DNA of 43,337 nt from Planctomycetaceae bacterium (GTDB lineage: Bacteria > Planctomycetota > Planctomycetia > Pirellulales > Pirellulaceae). Each line of letters opens with the position of its first letter. The first letter of the stretch is position 1. Of this stretch, positions 8,555-16,289 are shown piece by piece. The stretch is from the NCBI GenBank assembly GCA_020638975.1, contig JACKHN010000044.1, positions 1-43,337 on the forward strand, in the 5' to 3' direction. Position numbers and translations under genes: made by a program. The notes below the pieces were generated by a model. The model searched no databases. It was not told the DNA's origin and saw nothing but the letters and a program-made list of their open reading frames with translations.

Positions 8555-10158
8555 CCAATCCGCTGGCGGATCTCAGCAACGCAGTCTTCGACCTTCACTC
8601 GCCATTGTTCCAGCGAATCTCGATCGCGAATGGTTACCGTATTGTCAGTCATTGTCTGACCATCGACGGTGATGCAGTACGGTGTACCGGCTTCGTCTTG
8701 ACGACGATAGCGACGACCGACCGCGCCTTTTTCGTCGTAAAAGACATTGAAGTGCGGCTTGAGAGCGCGATAGATGTCTTTCGCCACCTCGGGCATGCCA
8801 TCCTTCTTCACCAACGGAAAGACCGCAGCCTTGATCGGAGCAATCCGAGGGTGGAACTTCATCACGACTCGCGATTGCATCTTGCCGTTCTCGTCCGGCG
8901 CTTCGTCTTCGGTATAGGCTTCGCATAGGAACGCCAAGGTCGCTCGGTCTGCCCCTGCGGATGGCTCAATCACGTGAGGCGTGAACTTTTCATTGGTAAT
9001 ATCATCACGATAAGTGAGATCCTTGCCGCTGCCTCGCCACTTTGGCTTGCCATCGGGACCGAGTTGCACTTCAAGCGGGCAACTCTTCTCGTCGAGCTTG
9101 CCTTCCATGTGGCTGCGCAAGTCAAAGTCGCCGCGATGCGCGATGCCTTCCAACTCGCCGAACTCGCCCGGAGGCAAGAACGGGAATGCGTATTCGATGT
9201 CCGCGGTACCGGTCGAGTAGTGACTCAACTCGTCTTGATGGTGTTCCCGCAGTTGGAGTCGTTCACCGCCCAGGCCCATGTCCTGATACCACTTCATGCG
9301 ACGATCTCGCCAGTAGCGGTACCAATCCTGTGACGAGTTCGGGTGGCAGAAGAATTCGATCTCCATCTGCTCAAACTCACGTGACCGGAAGGTGAAGTTC
9401 CGCGGCGTGATCTCGTTGCGGAAGCTCTTGCCCGTCTGAGCGATGCCGAACGGAACACGTACACGCGTGCTGTCCACGACGTTCTTGAAGTTGACGAAAA
9501 TGCCTTGAGCCGTCTCGGGGCGAAGGAATGCGGTATCTTCTTCGCCGCCTAACGCACCGATGATCGTCTTGAACATCAAGTTGAACTCACGTGGATCTGT
9601 CAGCGTGCCGAGCGTTTTCGCATCGGGGCCAAGGACCTGCGAGGTATCACCGAGTTCTGGCAACGTGATGAAGCCTTCGTCCCACTTCATCTCGTCCGCG
9701 TTCTTGGCTCGCAGATTGAAAAACTTCTGCGCGCGAGCATGTGTGTCAGCTTCTTCCTGTTCAACTTCAGCGACTGTTGTGACAAAGATGCGTTGGCCCT
9801 TCGCCTCGACCCAACGACCGCGAACCTGATCATACCGATACCGTCGTTTCGACTCGCGGCAATCGACCATCTGGTCGCAGAACAGATCGTAGTGCCCCGA
9901 CACTTTCCAGACTTGCGGGTGCATGATGATCGTACAGTCGAGGCCCGTCATCTCGTAGGCTTCGGGTGCGCCGGTCGGGACAGACAGGTCGTCATGGCCC
10001 GTCACCATGTCGCGCCACCAAGCTTCCTTCACGTTTCGCTTCAACTCGACGCCCAGCGGGCCGTAGTCCCAGAAGCCGTTCAAACCACCGTAGATCTCGC
10101 TGGATTGAAAGAGGAAACCGCGGCGTTTGCATAGCGAGACTAGTTTATCCATCTCCAT
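8551..10158 (-). CDS. glyS: Glycyl-tRNA synthetase (single-chain, alpha2 type)
   Basis: This 535-residue class II synthetase charges tRNA-Gly. It is the homodimeric, eukaryote/archaea-like type, not the alpha2-beta2 type of E. coli. Class II motifs are visible: GFWDYGPLGVELKRN with the N-terminal GLNGFWDYGP signature, LRPETAQGIFVNF, motif 2 as FRNEITPRNFTFRSREFEQME, and motif 3 as IEPSAGADRATLAF. The C-terminal part (PRIAPIKAAVFPLVKKDG through EAGTPYCITVDGQTMTDNTVTIRDRD) is the anticodon-binding domain. ATG codons at 10158 and 10152 are both possible starts. It lies downstream of the CNNM-type gene with a 277-nt gap in which I see no T-box or other known leader. Confidence 0.96.
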   Translation of the reverse strand: MEMDKLVSLCKRRGFLFQSSEIYGGLNGFWDYGPLGVELKRNVKEAWWRDMVTGHDDLSVPTGAPEAYEMTGLDCTIIMHPQVWKVSGHYDLFCDQMVDCRESKRRYRYDQVRGRWVEAKGQRIFVTTVAEVEQEEADTHARAQKFFNLRAKNADEMKWDEGFITLPELGDTSQVLGPDAKTLGTLTDPREFNLMFKTIIGALGGEEDTAFLRPETAQGIFVNFKNVVDSTRVRVPFGIAQTGKSFRNEITPRNFTFRSREFEQMEIEFFCHPNSSQDWYRYWRDRRMKWYQDMGLGGERLQLREHHQDELSHYSTGTADIEYAFPFLPPGEFGELEGIAHRGDFDLRSHMEGKLDEKSCPLEVQLGPDGKPKWRGSGKDLTYRDDITNEKFTPHVIEPSAGADRATLAFLCEAYTEDEAPDENGKMQSRVVMKFHPRIAPIKAAVFPLVKKDGMPEVAKDIYRALKPHFNVFYDEKGAVGRRYRRQDEAGTPYCITVDGQTMTDNTVTIRDRDSLEQWRVKVEDCVAEIRQRIG

Positions 10159-10435
10159 CGGTCGTTCGCATCCTTCTGAGAATCAAGGGCTTGTTTGCTA
10201 GCGTACTCGGACAGGTTCGTCGACGAGTCGGTTCGCGATACGGGACGTTTCGACTTGTTACTGCCCAGGCTTTAGCCTCTTCTTGCCACGAACATCAATG
10301 CACGGCTTCCAATCAATTGCTTTGGCAGGCAGACGAAATTGGGCAATGTGCCGTTGAGCGAGGGCGAAGCTTGGGCAACTGAGTTAATCTACCCGTTACA
10401 CGCTCGGGGCGTCCATGCCGGATCGGACCTGGCGA

Positions 10436-11803
10436 CTATTGGCTCGGCGCCGATTGATTCGCTGCATCGCCGCTAGTCGAAGCCGACGCCTCCTCGGCCG
10501 ATTCGAGCGTGAACTGAATCTTCGTGGCGCGATCGTCCTGCACTTCCAGGATCTCGGCCACAGCTCCCGTCAGACGGATCTTGTCGCCGACAACGGGCAT
10601 CCGCTGGGCGCGAGCCATCAGGACTCCGGCGACTGTATCCATATCTTCGTCGCCAAGTTCGATACCTAAAGCTCGCTCCACTTCCTCGACCAGCGTGCTC
10701 CCCATCACAATGTAACGCCCTGGTGACTCTTCCACGACATTCGGTTCTTCGGCGTCGAACTCATCTTCCACGGGGCCAACGATTTTTTCGAGCACATTCT
10801 CCAACGTCACGATGCCGATCGTCGTTCCATACTCGTCGACCACAAACGCCAACAACTGATGCGTGGCTTGAAAATGTCGAAGCACTCGGCTGATCGGCAT
10901 GCTCTCCGGCACCTTGCGTGCTGGCCGAATGAATTTTCTTAGGTCGATACCGTTTGCTTCCGACGCGATGCCGAGCAAGTCCTTTAAGTGAATGACCCCA
11001 AGGACTTTATCCAGCGAGCCATCGCAGAGCGGATAACGCGTATGCTTGGTAAGTTTTGCTTGTTCGAGGCACTCCGCGAACGGTGTATCGATGTCAAAGA
11101 AATCGACCTCTCCTCGTGGCACCATCACGCGGCGGCAAATCATATCGTCAAACTCGAATACCGCATTCAGCAAACGATGCTCCGAACGCGTCAAATGCCC
11201 GTGCAGATGTGCGTCGGCGAGCAACGCACGGATCTCGTCTTCCGTGTGAGGCGTCTCGTGTTCGGTCGCTCCCGTCAATCCCACCAGTCGTAGCAGGAAC
11301 GCCGTCGTCAAATTCAAGACGGCCAGGAATGGGTAGAGAACGTAGTAGAAGAACTTCAGCGGCGCGGCACACCACAAGATCATCATCTCGGGGCGGCGAA
11401 TGGCGAAGATTTTCGGAGCTTGTTCGCCAATCACGAGATGCAACGCGGTGATCGTCGAGAACGCGATGACGAACGCGATGCCATGCACCATCGCTTCGCT
11501 CGTAACGCCAACACCCTCTAGCACGGGCGTGATCAGATGAGCGAACGCCGGTTCACCCACCCAACCTAATGCCAGTGAAGCCATCGTGATTCCGAGCTGA
11601 CAGGCTGATAATGACGCGTCCAATCGCTCGGCCAGCCACTTGGCAGTTTTGGCGAACGGTCGACGATCGACAACCAACTTCTCGATCTGGCTCAAGCGAA
11701 CTTTGACCAGCGCAAACTCAGCAGCGACAAAGAAACCATTGAGAATAACCAGGAAGATCGCGATCAGGATCTCGAAGGTGTCCGTTAACCACGGAGGAAT
11801 CAT
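10436..11803 (-). CDS. CNNM/CorC-type transporter-associated protein (hemolysin C-like)
   Basis: This 455-residue inner-membrane protein has the layout DUF21 - CBS pair - CorC_HlyC. The transmembrane DUF21 region covers about residues 1-195, with FFVAAEFALVKVRLSQIE and the Gly-rich ALGWVGEPAFAHLI, and the conserved HLVIGEQAPKIFAI. CBS domains follow (MVPRGEVDFFDIDTPFAECL, then FVVDEYGTTIGIVTLENVLEKIVGPVEDEFD). The C-terminal domain ends in a Ser/Ala-rich tail. Family members (CNNM, CorB/C, YfjD, YtfL) are tied to Mg2+ or Co2+ efflux; some are called hemolysins for historical reasons. The start ATG is at 11803, and the gene is in the same direction as glyS downstream. Confidence 0.92.
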   Translation of the reverse strand: MIPPWLTDTFEILIAIFLVILNGFFVAAEFALVKVRLSQIEKLVVDRRPFAKTAKWLAERLDASLSACQLGITMASLALGWVGEPAFAHLITPVLEGVGVTSEAMVHGIAFVIAFSTITALHLVIGEQAPKIFAIRRPEMMILWCAAPLKFFYYVLYPFLAVLNLTTAFLLRLVGLTGATEHETPHTEDEIRALLADAHLHGHLTRSEHRLLNAVFEFDDMICRRVMVPRGEVDFFDIDTPFAECLEQAKLTKHTRYPLCDGSLDKVLGVIHLKDLLGIASEANGIDLRKFIRPARKVPESMPISRVLRHFQATHQLLAFVVDEYGTTIGIVTLENVLEKIVGPVEDEFDAEEPNVVEESPGRYIVMGSTLVEEVERALGIELGDEDMDTVAGVLMARAQRMPVVGDKIRLTGAVAEILEVQDDRATKIQFTLESAEEASASTSGDAANQSAPSQ

Positions 11804-11889
11804 GTTGTCTCTTTGGAGTCAATTCGGCGAACGAATCAGCCCGCAGGATGTGTTTCGGGGAGGCAATTACGAGCTACTAGTGTAGCTTC

Positions 11890-12636
11890 TCATTTCACTA
11901 ATGTAATCCGCCATCGAGCCAGATCCAACTCGGGCACGACTTCCAGCTTATCGAGTTGAGCAGCAATTTCGATATCCCGTTCGAGGCCAATTTCGATGAG
12001 ATTGCGTGCCCCGAAGCTGTTTCGCAGCGATTCATGCAGCGGCACCTTGTTCTCGGCCAACTCGCGTGTGAATCGCGTCCAGGATTCGATGGCAATCGTG
12101 GCTTGATCGTTCAGGGTTGGCTGCTGGCCGGTGCGGCTCAACTGCTCGGCAATCGCGCCGGCCAGCAACACGTCCTCCCGAGTAATCTGTCGATTCGTTC
12201 CGGCACACACGATTTCAATCGCTTCCTCGGCAGCGAGATGATCACACACGGCGCAAAGGTTGACGAAGGCGGCGAGCAGGACTCGGCTCGCTTTCTCGGC
12301 AGTTTTCATAGCCCGTGTGCCATTCGTGGTCGTGAAGACCAACGTCTTTCCGCCGACCGTCGCTGTCGTGTACTCGGTGGGAGAGTTGCCAAAGTCGAAG
12401 CCCTCAATACGATTCCCACCGCGTTCCCCGCCGAGGACGGCTTCGTTCCCAAGACGCGAGCGGCGGTCACGTGCCTCGTCGACTTCGAGGCAGGGAATGA
12501 CACACGTTGCTCCGGCAGCCAAAGCGTGGGCGATCGTCGTCGTGGCTCGCAGTACATCGATGACGACGACGACCTTGTTGGTCAATTGCCCTTCGTCGAC
12601 TAGTTCGGGAAGGAAGTGAACGTTAAGTGATTTCAT
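11890..12636 (-). CDS. comB: 2-phosphosulfolactate phosphatase family protein (ComB-like)
   Basis: The 248-residue protein belongs to the ComB family, Mg2+-dependent phosphatases that turn 2-phosphosulfolactate into sulfolactate. The function is known from coenzyme M synthesis in methanogens and from some bacteria. The family blocks are clear: KVVVVIDVLRATTTIAHALAAGA near the N-terminus, GNSPTEYTTATVGGKTLVFTTTNGT, and VCAGTNRQITREDVLLAGAIA. I prefer the ATG at 12636, because it begins the family's usual N-terminal strand (MKSLNVHFLPE). The frame runs back to 12696 with an unrelated 20-residue extension. No other sulfolactate or coenzyme M genes are nearby, so the true substrate in this bacterium is open. 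Confidence 0.85.
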   Translation of the reverse strand: MKSLNVHFLPELVDEGQLTNKVVVVIDVLRATTTIAHALAAGATCVIPCLEVDEARDRRSRLGNEAVLGGERGGNRIEGFDFGNSPTEYTTATVGGKTLVFTTTNGTRAMKTAEKASRVLLAAFVNLCAVCDHLAAEEAIEIVCAGTNRQITREDVLLAGAIAEQLSRTGQQPTLNDQATIAIESWTRFTRELAENKVPLHESLRNSFGARNLIEIGLERDIEIAAQLDKLEVVPELDLARWRITLVK

Positions 12637-12791
12637 GTTGGGTTGCTCTCGTGACTCTACGAACGCGAGTATCGTAGCAGAATCCAGATCTCGCATTCAG
12701 GCCAGATGACCGAGTAGCGTTGCAATCGCTGCGTGAGTTTCGCTGTGCAGAAGGCAGCTTCGTAGTGTCTGGCGACGGTAGTGGTACAGTT

Positions 12792-12846
12792 TGCCGTAAG
12801 TCGGGCACTCCTGTCCGGCAAAAGACGGCCAAGAGTGGCCGTCCTA
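12792..12846 (+). repeat. Dispersed two-hairpin repeat, copy 1
   Basis: This 55-nt unit matches the reverse complement of 35203-35257 at 52 of 55 positions. It holds two adjacent short hairpins: GTCGGGCA-CTCC-TGTCCGGC (imperfect in this copy) and GACGGCC-AAGAGT-GGCCGTC (perfect 7-bp stem). It lies in the 322-nt divergent gap between the ComB-like gene and the SGNH hydrolase. The rest of that gap (12637-12791) shows nothing I recognise. The paired-hairpin form resembles REP/BIME elements moved by RAYT enzymes. Confidence 0.85.
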
Positions 12847-12891
12847 TTGTCAGGAATCGCAAGCTGAACCACTACCCTGGCGACCAGCGCC

Positions 12892-12921
12892 TTGAATTCC
12901 ATCAGCACGCCACACTATTCT
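12892..12921 (+). promoter_or_regulatory. Possible promoter of the SGNH hydrolase gene
   Basis: TTGAAT (12892-12897) and TATTCT (12916-12921) are spaced by 18 nt, 38 nt before the ATG at 12959. A GGAGG ribosome-binding site (12944-12948) lies 10 nt before that ATG. This is a pattern match to a housekeeping-type promoter and is not tested for planctomycetes. Confidence 0.35.
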
Positions 12922-12958
12922 TTAGAGTACGTTTTTCGTTCGCGGAGGTACTTAGTCC

Positions 12959-13654
12959 ATGTTTGGTCGCTTCGGTTCCGCATTGTGTCTGATCCCTCTC
13001 ATCGCGTCGACTTTGCTGGCCGATGATCCAGCCTCTCTTCCCAAAGTCGTTCTCGTCGGCGATTCGATTCGCTTGAGCTACGCGCCGATCGTGGCTGAGC
13101 AACTGGCCGGTAAAGCCGTCGTGATCGGATCGAAAGCAAACGGTGGCGACAGCAGTAACGTGCTGAAGCATCTCGACGAGTGGGTAATTCGCGAGAAGCC
13201 GGATATCGTCCACTTCAACTGCGGCATCCACGATACAAAACGCTTCACCGCGACAGGCAAGTTTCAAATCTCGCCTGAACAGTACGAGGCAAACCTGCGT
13301 GAGATCGTAAAGAGAATCCGCAACCAAACCGACGCTGTCGTCCTATTCGCGACTTCGACACCGATTGTGGATCACCTAGCTGCGGCGGCTAGGCAAGGCC
13401 GCGATTATGAACTTCTGGAGGCGAGCATCCGACAGTATAACACGATTGCGGTTCGCGTGATGAAGGAGCTGTCCGTGGAAGTCAATGACTTACACGCCGT
13501 CATCGCGACGCCTGCTGCACCTCACACCTCAGGCGATTTTATCGTTCTTGATGGAGTCCATCTTACGGAGCTTGGTAAGGAACTGGTTGGAGCGACCGTC
13601 GCTCGGTTTGTGCATGACCGTGGTATGGCTTCTAGCTCGGCAAAGAACCCCTAA
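12959..13654 (+). CDS. Secreted SGNH/GDSL-type hydrolase
   Basis: This 231-residue esterase-like protein has a signal peptide (about residues 1-21, hydrophobic core LCLIPLIASTLLA). Block I is VVLVGDSIRLSYAP with nucleophile Ser36; the NGGDSSNVL and HFNCGIHD segments match the Gly and Asn oxyanion-hole blocks; LDGVHLTELG near the end gives the catalytic Asp198 and His201. All four SGNH residues are therefore present and the enzyme should be active, probably on acetylated sugars or similar esters in the periplasm. The substrate is not evident. It precedes the menaquinone genes by 125 nt in the same direction but is probably unrelated to them. Confidence 0.87.
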   Translation: MFGRFGSALCLIPLIASTLLADDPASLPKVVLVGDSIRLSYAPIVAEQLAGKAVVIGSKANGGDSSNVLKHLDEWVIREKPDIVHFNCGIHDTKRFTATGKFQISPEQYEANLREIVKRIRNQTDAVVLFATSTPIVDHLAAAARQGRDYELLEASIRQYNTIAVRVMKELSVEVNDLHAVIATPAAPHTSGDFIVLDGVHLTELGKELVGATVARFVHDRGMASSSAKNP

Positions 13655-13779
13655 GCGAGCCCGCTCGCGATTTGCTACGGCTACAGGAAGTGGCGGTGTT
13701 AAGTTATCCTTTCAGTTGCGGTTCTCCCGTTATTCAGGGGCTCGCGCGAACAGAGTTGGTGATTATCCAGAGACCGTCA

Positions 13780-14535
13780 ATGACCGCCACCGTCGATAAA
13801 TCGAACGAACGTGTCCAAAAGATGTTCGGCGAGATCGCGCCCAAGTACGATCTGCTGAACCATTTGCTGTCGATGAATACCGACAAGTATTGGCGTTGGC
13901 GGACCGTCTGCCTTGCGCCGCCCGATGGAGATGATCCGATCCTCGATGTTTGTACCGGCACGGGCGACTTGGCGTTCGCCTACTATAAACGTACTCGTGG
14001 CAAGGTCGAAATCGTCGGGTCCGACTTCTGCCCCGAGATGCTCGCGATTGGCGACAAAAAGATAGAGAAATATGGCTGCAATGGGCAGGTGACATTTGTC
14101 GAAGCCGACTCGCAAAACTTGCCGTTCGAAGATAGTCGCTTTCAACTCGTGACGGTCGCCTTCGGTCTGCGAAACATTTCCGATACCGATCAAGGGCTCC
14201 GCGAGATGACACGCGTTTGTAAGCCCGGCGGACGCGTGGCAGTTCTCGAGTTCTCGATGCCTGGTTGGCAACCATTTAAGGCGATCTACGGCTTTTACTT
14301 TTTGAAGGTGTTGCCGAAAATCGGCCAGTGGATGATGCGCAACAAGCAGGAAGCTTACAGCTATCTGCCGGAGAGCGTTGGTCAATTTCCGTCGGGTGAG
14401 GCTTTGGCAGAACGGATGCGAGAGGTAGGTCTCACGGACGTGCGATTCCATCCCATGACGCTCGGCATTGCAACGCTTTACGTGGGGACCAAACAGGACG
14501 ATGGAGAGAGTGCCGCAGTAGAGGTTCATTCATGA
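13780..14535 (+). CDS. menG: Demethylmenaquinone methyltransferase
   Basis: This 251-residue SAM methyltransferase of the UbiE/MenG family does the last step of quinone synthesis, C-methylation of demethylmenaquinone. The ATG at 13780 begins the typical N-terminus (VQKMFGEIAPKYDLLNHLLSMNTDKYWR). The frame is open back to 13672, but the extra 36 residues are not family-like. SAM motif I is LDVCTGTGDLAFAY, and SQNLPFEDSRFQLVTVAFGLRNISDTDQGLREM is the family signature. SYLPESVGQFPSGEALAERM matches the C-terminal part. Its stop overlaps the ubiX-type ATG by 4 bp. With mqnE downstream, the product is most likely menaquinone rather than ubiquinone. Confidence 0.93.
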   Translation: MTATVDKSNERVQKMFGEIAPKYDLLNHLLSMNTDKYWRWRTVCLAPPDGDDPILDVCTGTGDLAFAYYKRTRGKVEIVGSDFCPEMLAIGDKKIEKYGCNGQVTFVEADSQNLPFEDSRFQLVTVAFGLRNISDTDQGLREMTRVCKPGGRVAVLEFSMPGWQPFKAIYGFYFLKVLPKIGQWMMRNKQEAYSYLPESVGQFPSGEALAERMREVGLTDVRFHPMTLGIATLYVGTKQDDGESAAVEVHS

Positions 14536-15140
14536 GCCAACCCATCGTGGTCGGAATCACGGGTGCGAGTGGTGCTGTCTATGCGATTCGGTTAATCGAG
14601 GTCCTGCTTAATGCTGGCTGCGAAGTTCACCTCGCCATCAGCCCTTCCGGTCGTACGGTGATTGCCCAAGAGCTTAATCTCAGTGTCGATCTCGAACACT
14701 TTTCGGCGGAAACTCTGCTCGGCGATATTCTGCGAACTCAGACGCTTATCTATCACCATTTCACGGATTTCATGGCACCGATTGCGAGCGGTTCATTTTT
14801 GACCGGTGGGATGGTAATCTGTCCCTGTTCAGGAACGACGCTCAGCAGCATCGCTCACGCCGCCGGGAGTAACTTAATTCAGCGTGCCGCCGAAGTTCAC
14901 TTGAAAGAACGTCGCAAGCTGATTCTCGTGCCGCGCGAGACACCCCTGTCGCTGCCACAGATCAACAACATGAAGCTTGCGACCGAAGCCGGTGCGATCA
15001 TCATGCCTGCCAGTCCTGGTTGGTATCATGGCGTGAAATCGGTCAACGATCTTGTCGACTTCGTTGTGTGCCGGATCTTGGATCAGTTGGGCGTGAAAAC
15101 CAGCTTGATGCGACGTTGGGGAGAAGCACGCGATCAATGA
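14532..15140 (+). CDS. ubiX: Flavin prenyltransferase UbiX family
   Basis: This 202-residue cytoplasmic enzyme prenylates FMN to make the cofactor of UbiD-type decarboxylases. GITGASGAVYAIRLIEVLL is the N-terminal FMN site. PCSGTTLSSIAHAAGSNLIQRAAEVHLKERRKLILVPRETPLS is the core signature, and INNMKLATEAGAIIMPASPGWY completes it. In the futalosine pathway this paralogue is thought to serve the late decarboxylation of the prenylated naphthoate (MqnM role). The UbiD partner is not in this window. It overlaps menG upstream and the ubiA-type gene downstream by 4 bp each, so the three are one translational unit. Confidence 0.93.
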   Translation: MSQPIVVGITGASGAVYAIRLIEVLLNAGCEVHLAISPSGRTVIAQELNLSVDLEHFSAETLLGDILRTQTLIYHHFTDFMAPIASGSFLTGGMVICPCSGTTLSSIAHAAGSNLIQRAAEVHLKERRKLILVPRETPLSLPQINNMKLATEAGAIIMPASPGWYHGVKSVNDLVDFVVCRILDQLGVKTSLMRRWGEARDQ

Positions 15141-16084
15141 TCACTCGTCTTCGTCACATTTTGGAGATGATTCGCTTCAGTCACACGATCTTCGCGCTGC
15201 CGTTCGCTTTGCTCGCGACGGTCATGGCCTGGACCACGCCTTCTCCCTCCCTCTCTCCCCATCTCCCCCCCTCCCCTCCCCCGTTCAACTGGCTGCACCT
15301 GCTGGGCATCCTGCTCTGCATGGTTTTTGCGCGCAGCGCTGCAATGGCGTTCAATCGAATTGCGGATCGAGAGGTCGATGCCGAGAATCCTCGGACTGCG
15401 ACGCGACATATCCCTGCGGGCGCGCTATCCGTAGGGAGCGTGGTCATCTTCACGCTATTTAGTTCCTTGGGCTTTATAGGTTCGACGCTGTTGTTCTTGC
15501 CAAACCCTCTGCCGATCGTGCTTTCAGTCCCCGTGCTCGGCTTCCTGATGGCATACAGCTACACGAAGCGGATTACCTCGATGGCTCAATTCTGGCTGGG
15601 GGCGTCGCTTATGTTAGCTCCCGTTTGTGCCTGGATCGCTCTTCGCGGAGAGATGCTCCTCGAAAACCCCGCCGATATTCTGCCCGCCGTTTGCTTGGGG
15701 GCTGGGGTTTTGATGTGGGTCGCGGGCTTTGACATGATCTACGCTTGCCAAGACTACGAATTCGATGTCAAGGCGAAGCTGCGCAGCATTCCTACGGCGA
15801 TGGGGATTGCCGGCGCGTTGCGTTTGGCAGCCGTTTGCCATTGTGCGATGATCCTGGTGTTCCTTGCTCTGCCGTTCACCCATCTGGTCGGTGGCCCGGT
15901 GTTGGATCTTGGCTGGATCTATTGGACGGCCATTGCGGGCATCGCCCTGTTGCTCGTCTACGAACATCGGCTCGTTCGCCCGGACGATTTGACTCGCGTG
16001 AATGTCGCATTTTTCAATGTAAATGCCATCGTCAGTATGGGACTATTTGTGGCCACCGCTATCGATCTGTTGACGTCGTTCTGA
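15137..16084 (+). CDS. UbiA-family prenyltransferase (menaquinone, MqnP-like)
   Basis: This 315-residue polytopic membrane protein attaches a polyprenyl chain to an aromatic acid. The first Asp-rich motif is NRIADREVDAENPRT and the second is CQDYEFDVKAKLRSIP; both are needed to bind prenyl diphosphate through Mg2+. About eight or nine hydrophobic helices are visible. The ATG at 15137 overlaps the ubiX stop (ATGA), and an upstream frame to 15020 is just read-through of ubiX. Between helices 1 and 2 there is a Ser/Pro-rich insert (PSPSLSPHLPPSPPPF) encoded by a pyrimidine tract. Given menG and mqnE alongside, the substrate is probably 1,4-dihydroxy-6-naphthoate (MqnP role) rather than 4-hydroxybenzoate; that is inference. 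Confidence 0.9.
   Translation: MITRLRHILEMIRFSHTIFALPFALLATVMAWTTPSPSLSPHLPPSPPPFNWLHLLGILLCMVFARSAAMAFNRIADREVDAENPRTATRHIPAGALSVGSVVIFTLFSSLGFIGSTLLFLPNPLPIVLSVPVLGFLMAYSYTKRITSMAQFWLGASLMLAPVCAWIALRGEMLLENPADILPAVCLGAGVLMWVAGFDMIYACQDYEFDVKAKLRSIPTAMGIAGALRLAAVCHCAMILVFLALPFTHLVGGPVLDLGWIYWTAIAGIALLLVYEHRLVRPDDLTRVNVAFFNVNAIVSMGLFVATAIDLLTSF
15241..15282 (+). repeat. 42-nt polypyrimidine tract inside the ubiA-type gene
   Basis: Forty-one of the 42 bases are C or T; the one purine is the A at 15261. The complementary strand has runs of 5, 4, 7 and 4 G separated by 1, 1 and 4 bases, which fits a G-quadruplex pattern. It is read in frame as a Ser/Pro/Leu stretch between two membrane helices. 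Confidence 0.9.
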
Positions 16085-16090
16085 GAGGGT

Positions 16091-16157
16091 TGAACAGAAG
16101 GAAACGAAGGTAACAAAGTTGAACTACTCCTTTGTTACCTTCGTTTCCTTCTGTTCA
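16091..16157. repeat. Perfect 28-bp inverted repeat between ubiA-type gene and mqnE
   Basis: Arms 16091-16118 and 16130-16157 are perfect reverse complements (28 bp) around an 11-nt loop. The left arm begins TGAACAGAAGGAAACG. It starts 7 nt after the ubiA stop, in a 205-nt gap before mqnE. It lacks a U-tract, so a classical intrinsic terminator is unlikely. A repeat element, or a processing or stability hairpin between the two menaquinone genes, is more likely. Confidence 0.92.
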
Positions 16158-16289
16158 GGTCCGTATGTCCTGGACAGTGGGTTAACTCCGCCATAGACTC
16201 GACGGTTCTGTCATAAAGCACGCGATCCGCGTAAGGAAATGTGGCAAGATTGAAAAGGCTCGCAATCTGCGAGAATCACGGGAAGCAAA

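Noticed and set aside
9739..10134. Plus-strand frame inside glyS
   Set aside because: Antisense to a certain synthetase gene, with no recognisable domain or start signal.
10159..10435. Possible T-box or other leader before glyS
   Set aside because: I could not find a specifier loop, a T-box core or a terminator/antiterminator pair in the 277 nt.
12720..12992. 90-residue plus-strand frame covering the dispersed repeat
   Set aside because: It is built from the two-hairpin repeat and unrelated flanks and runs into the SGNH gene; not a real coding region.
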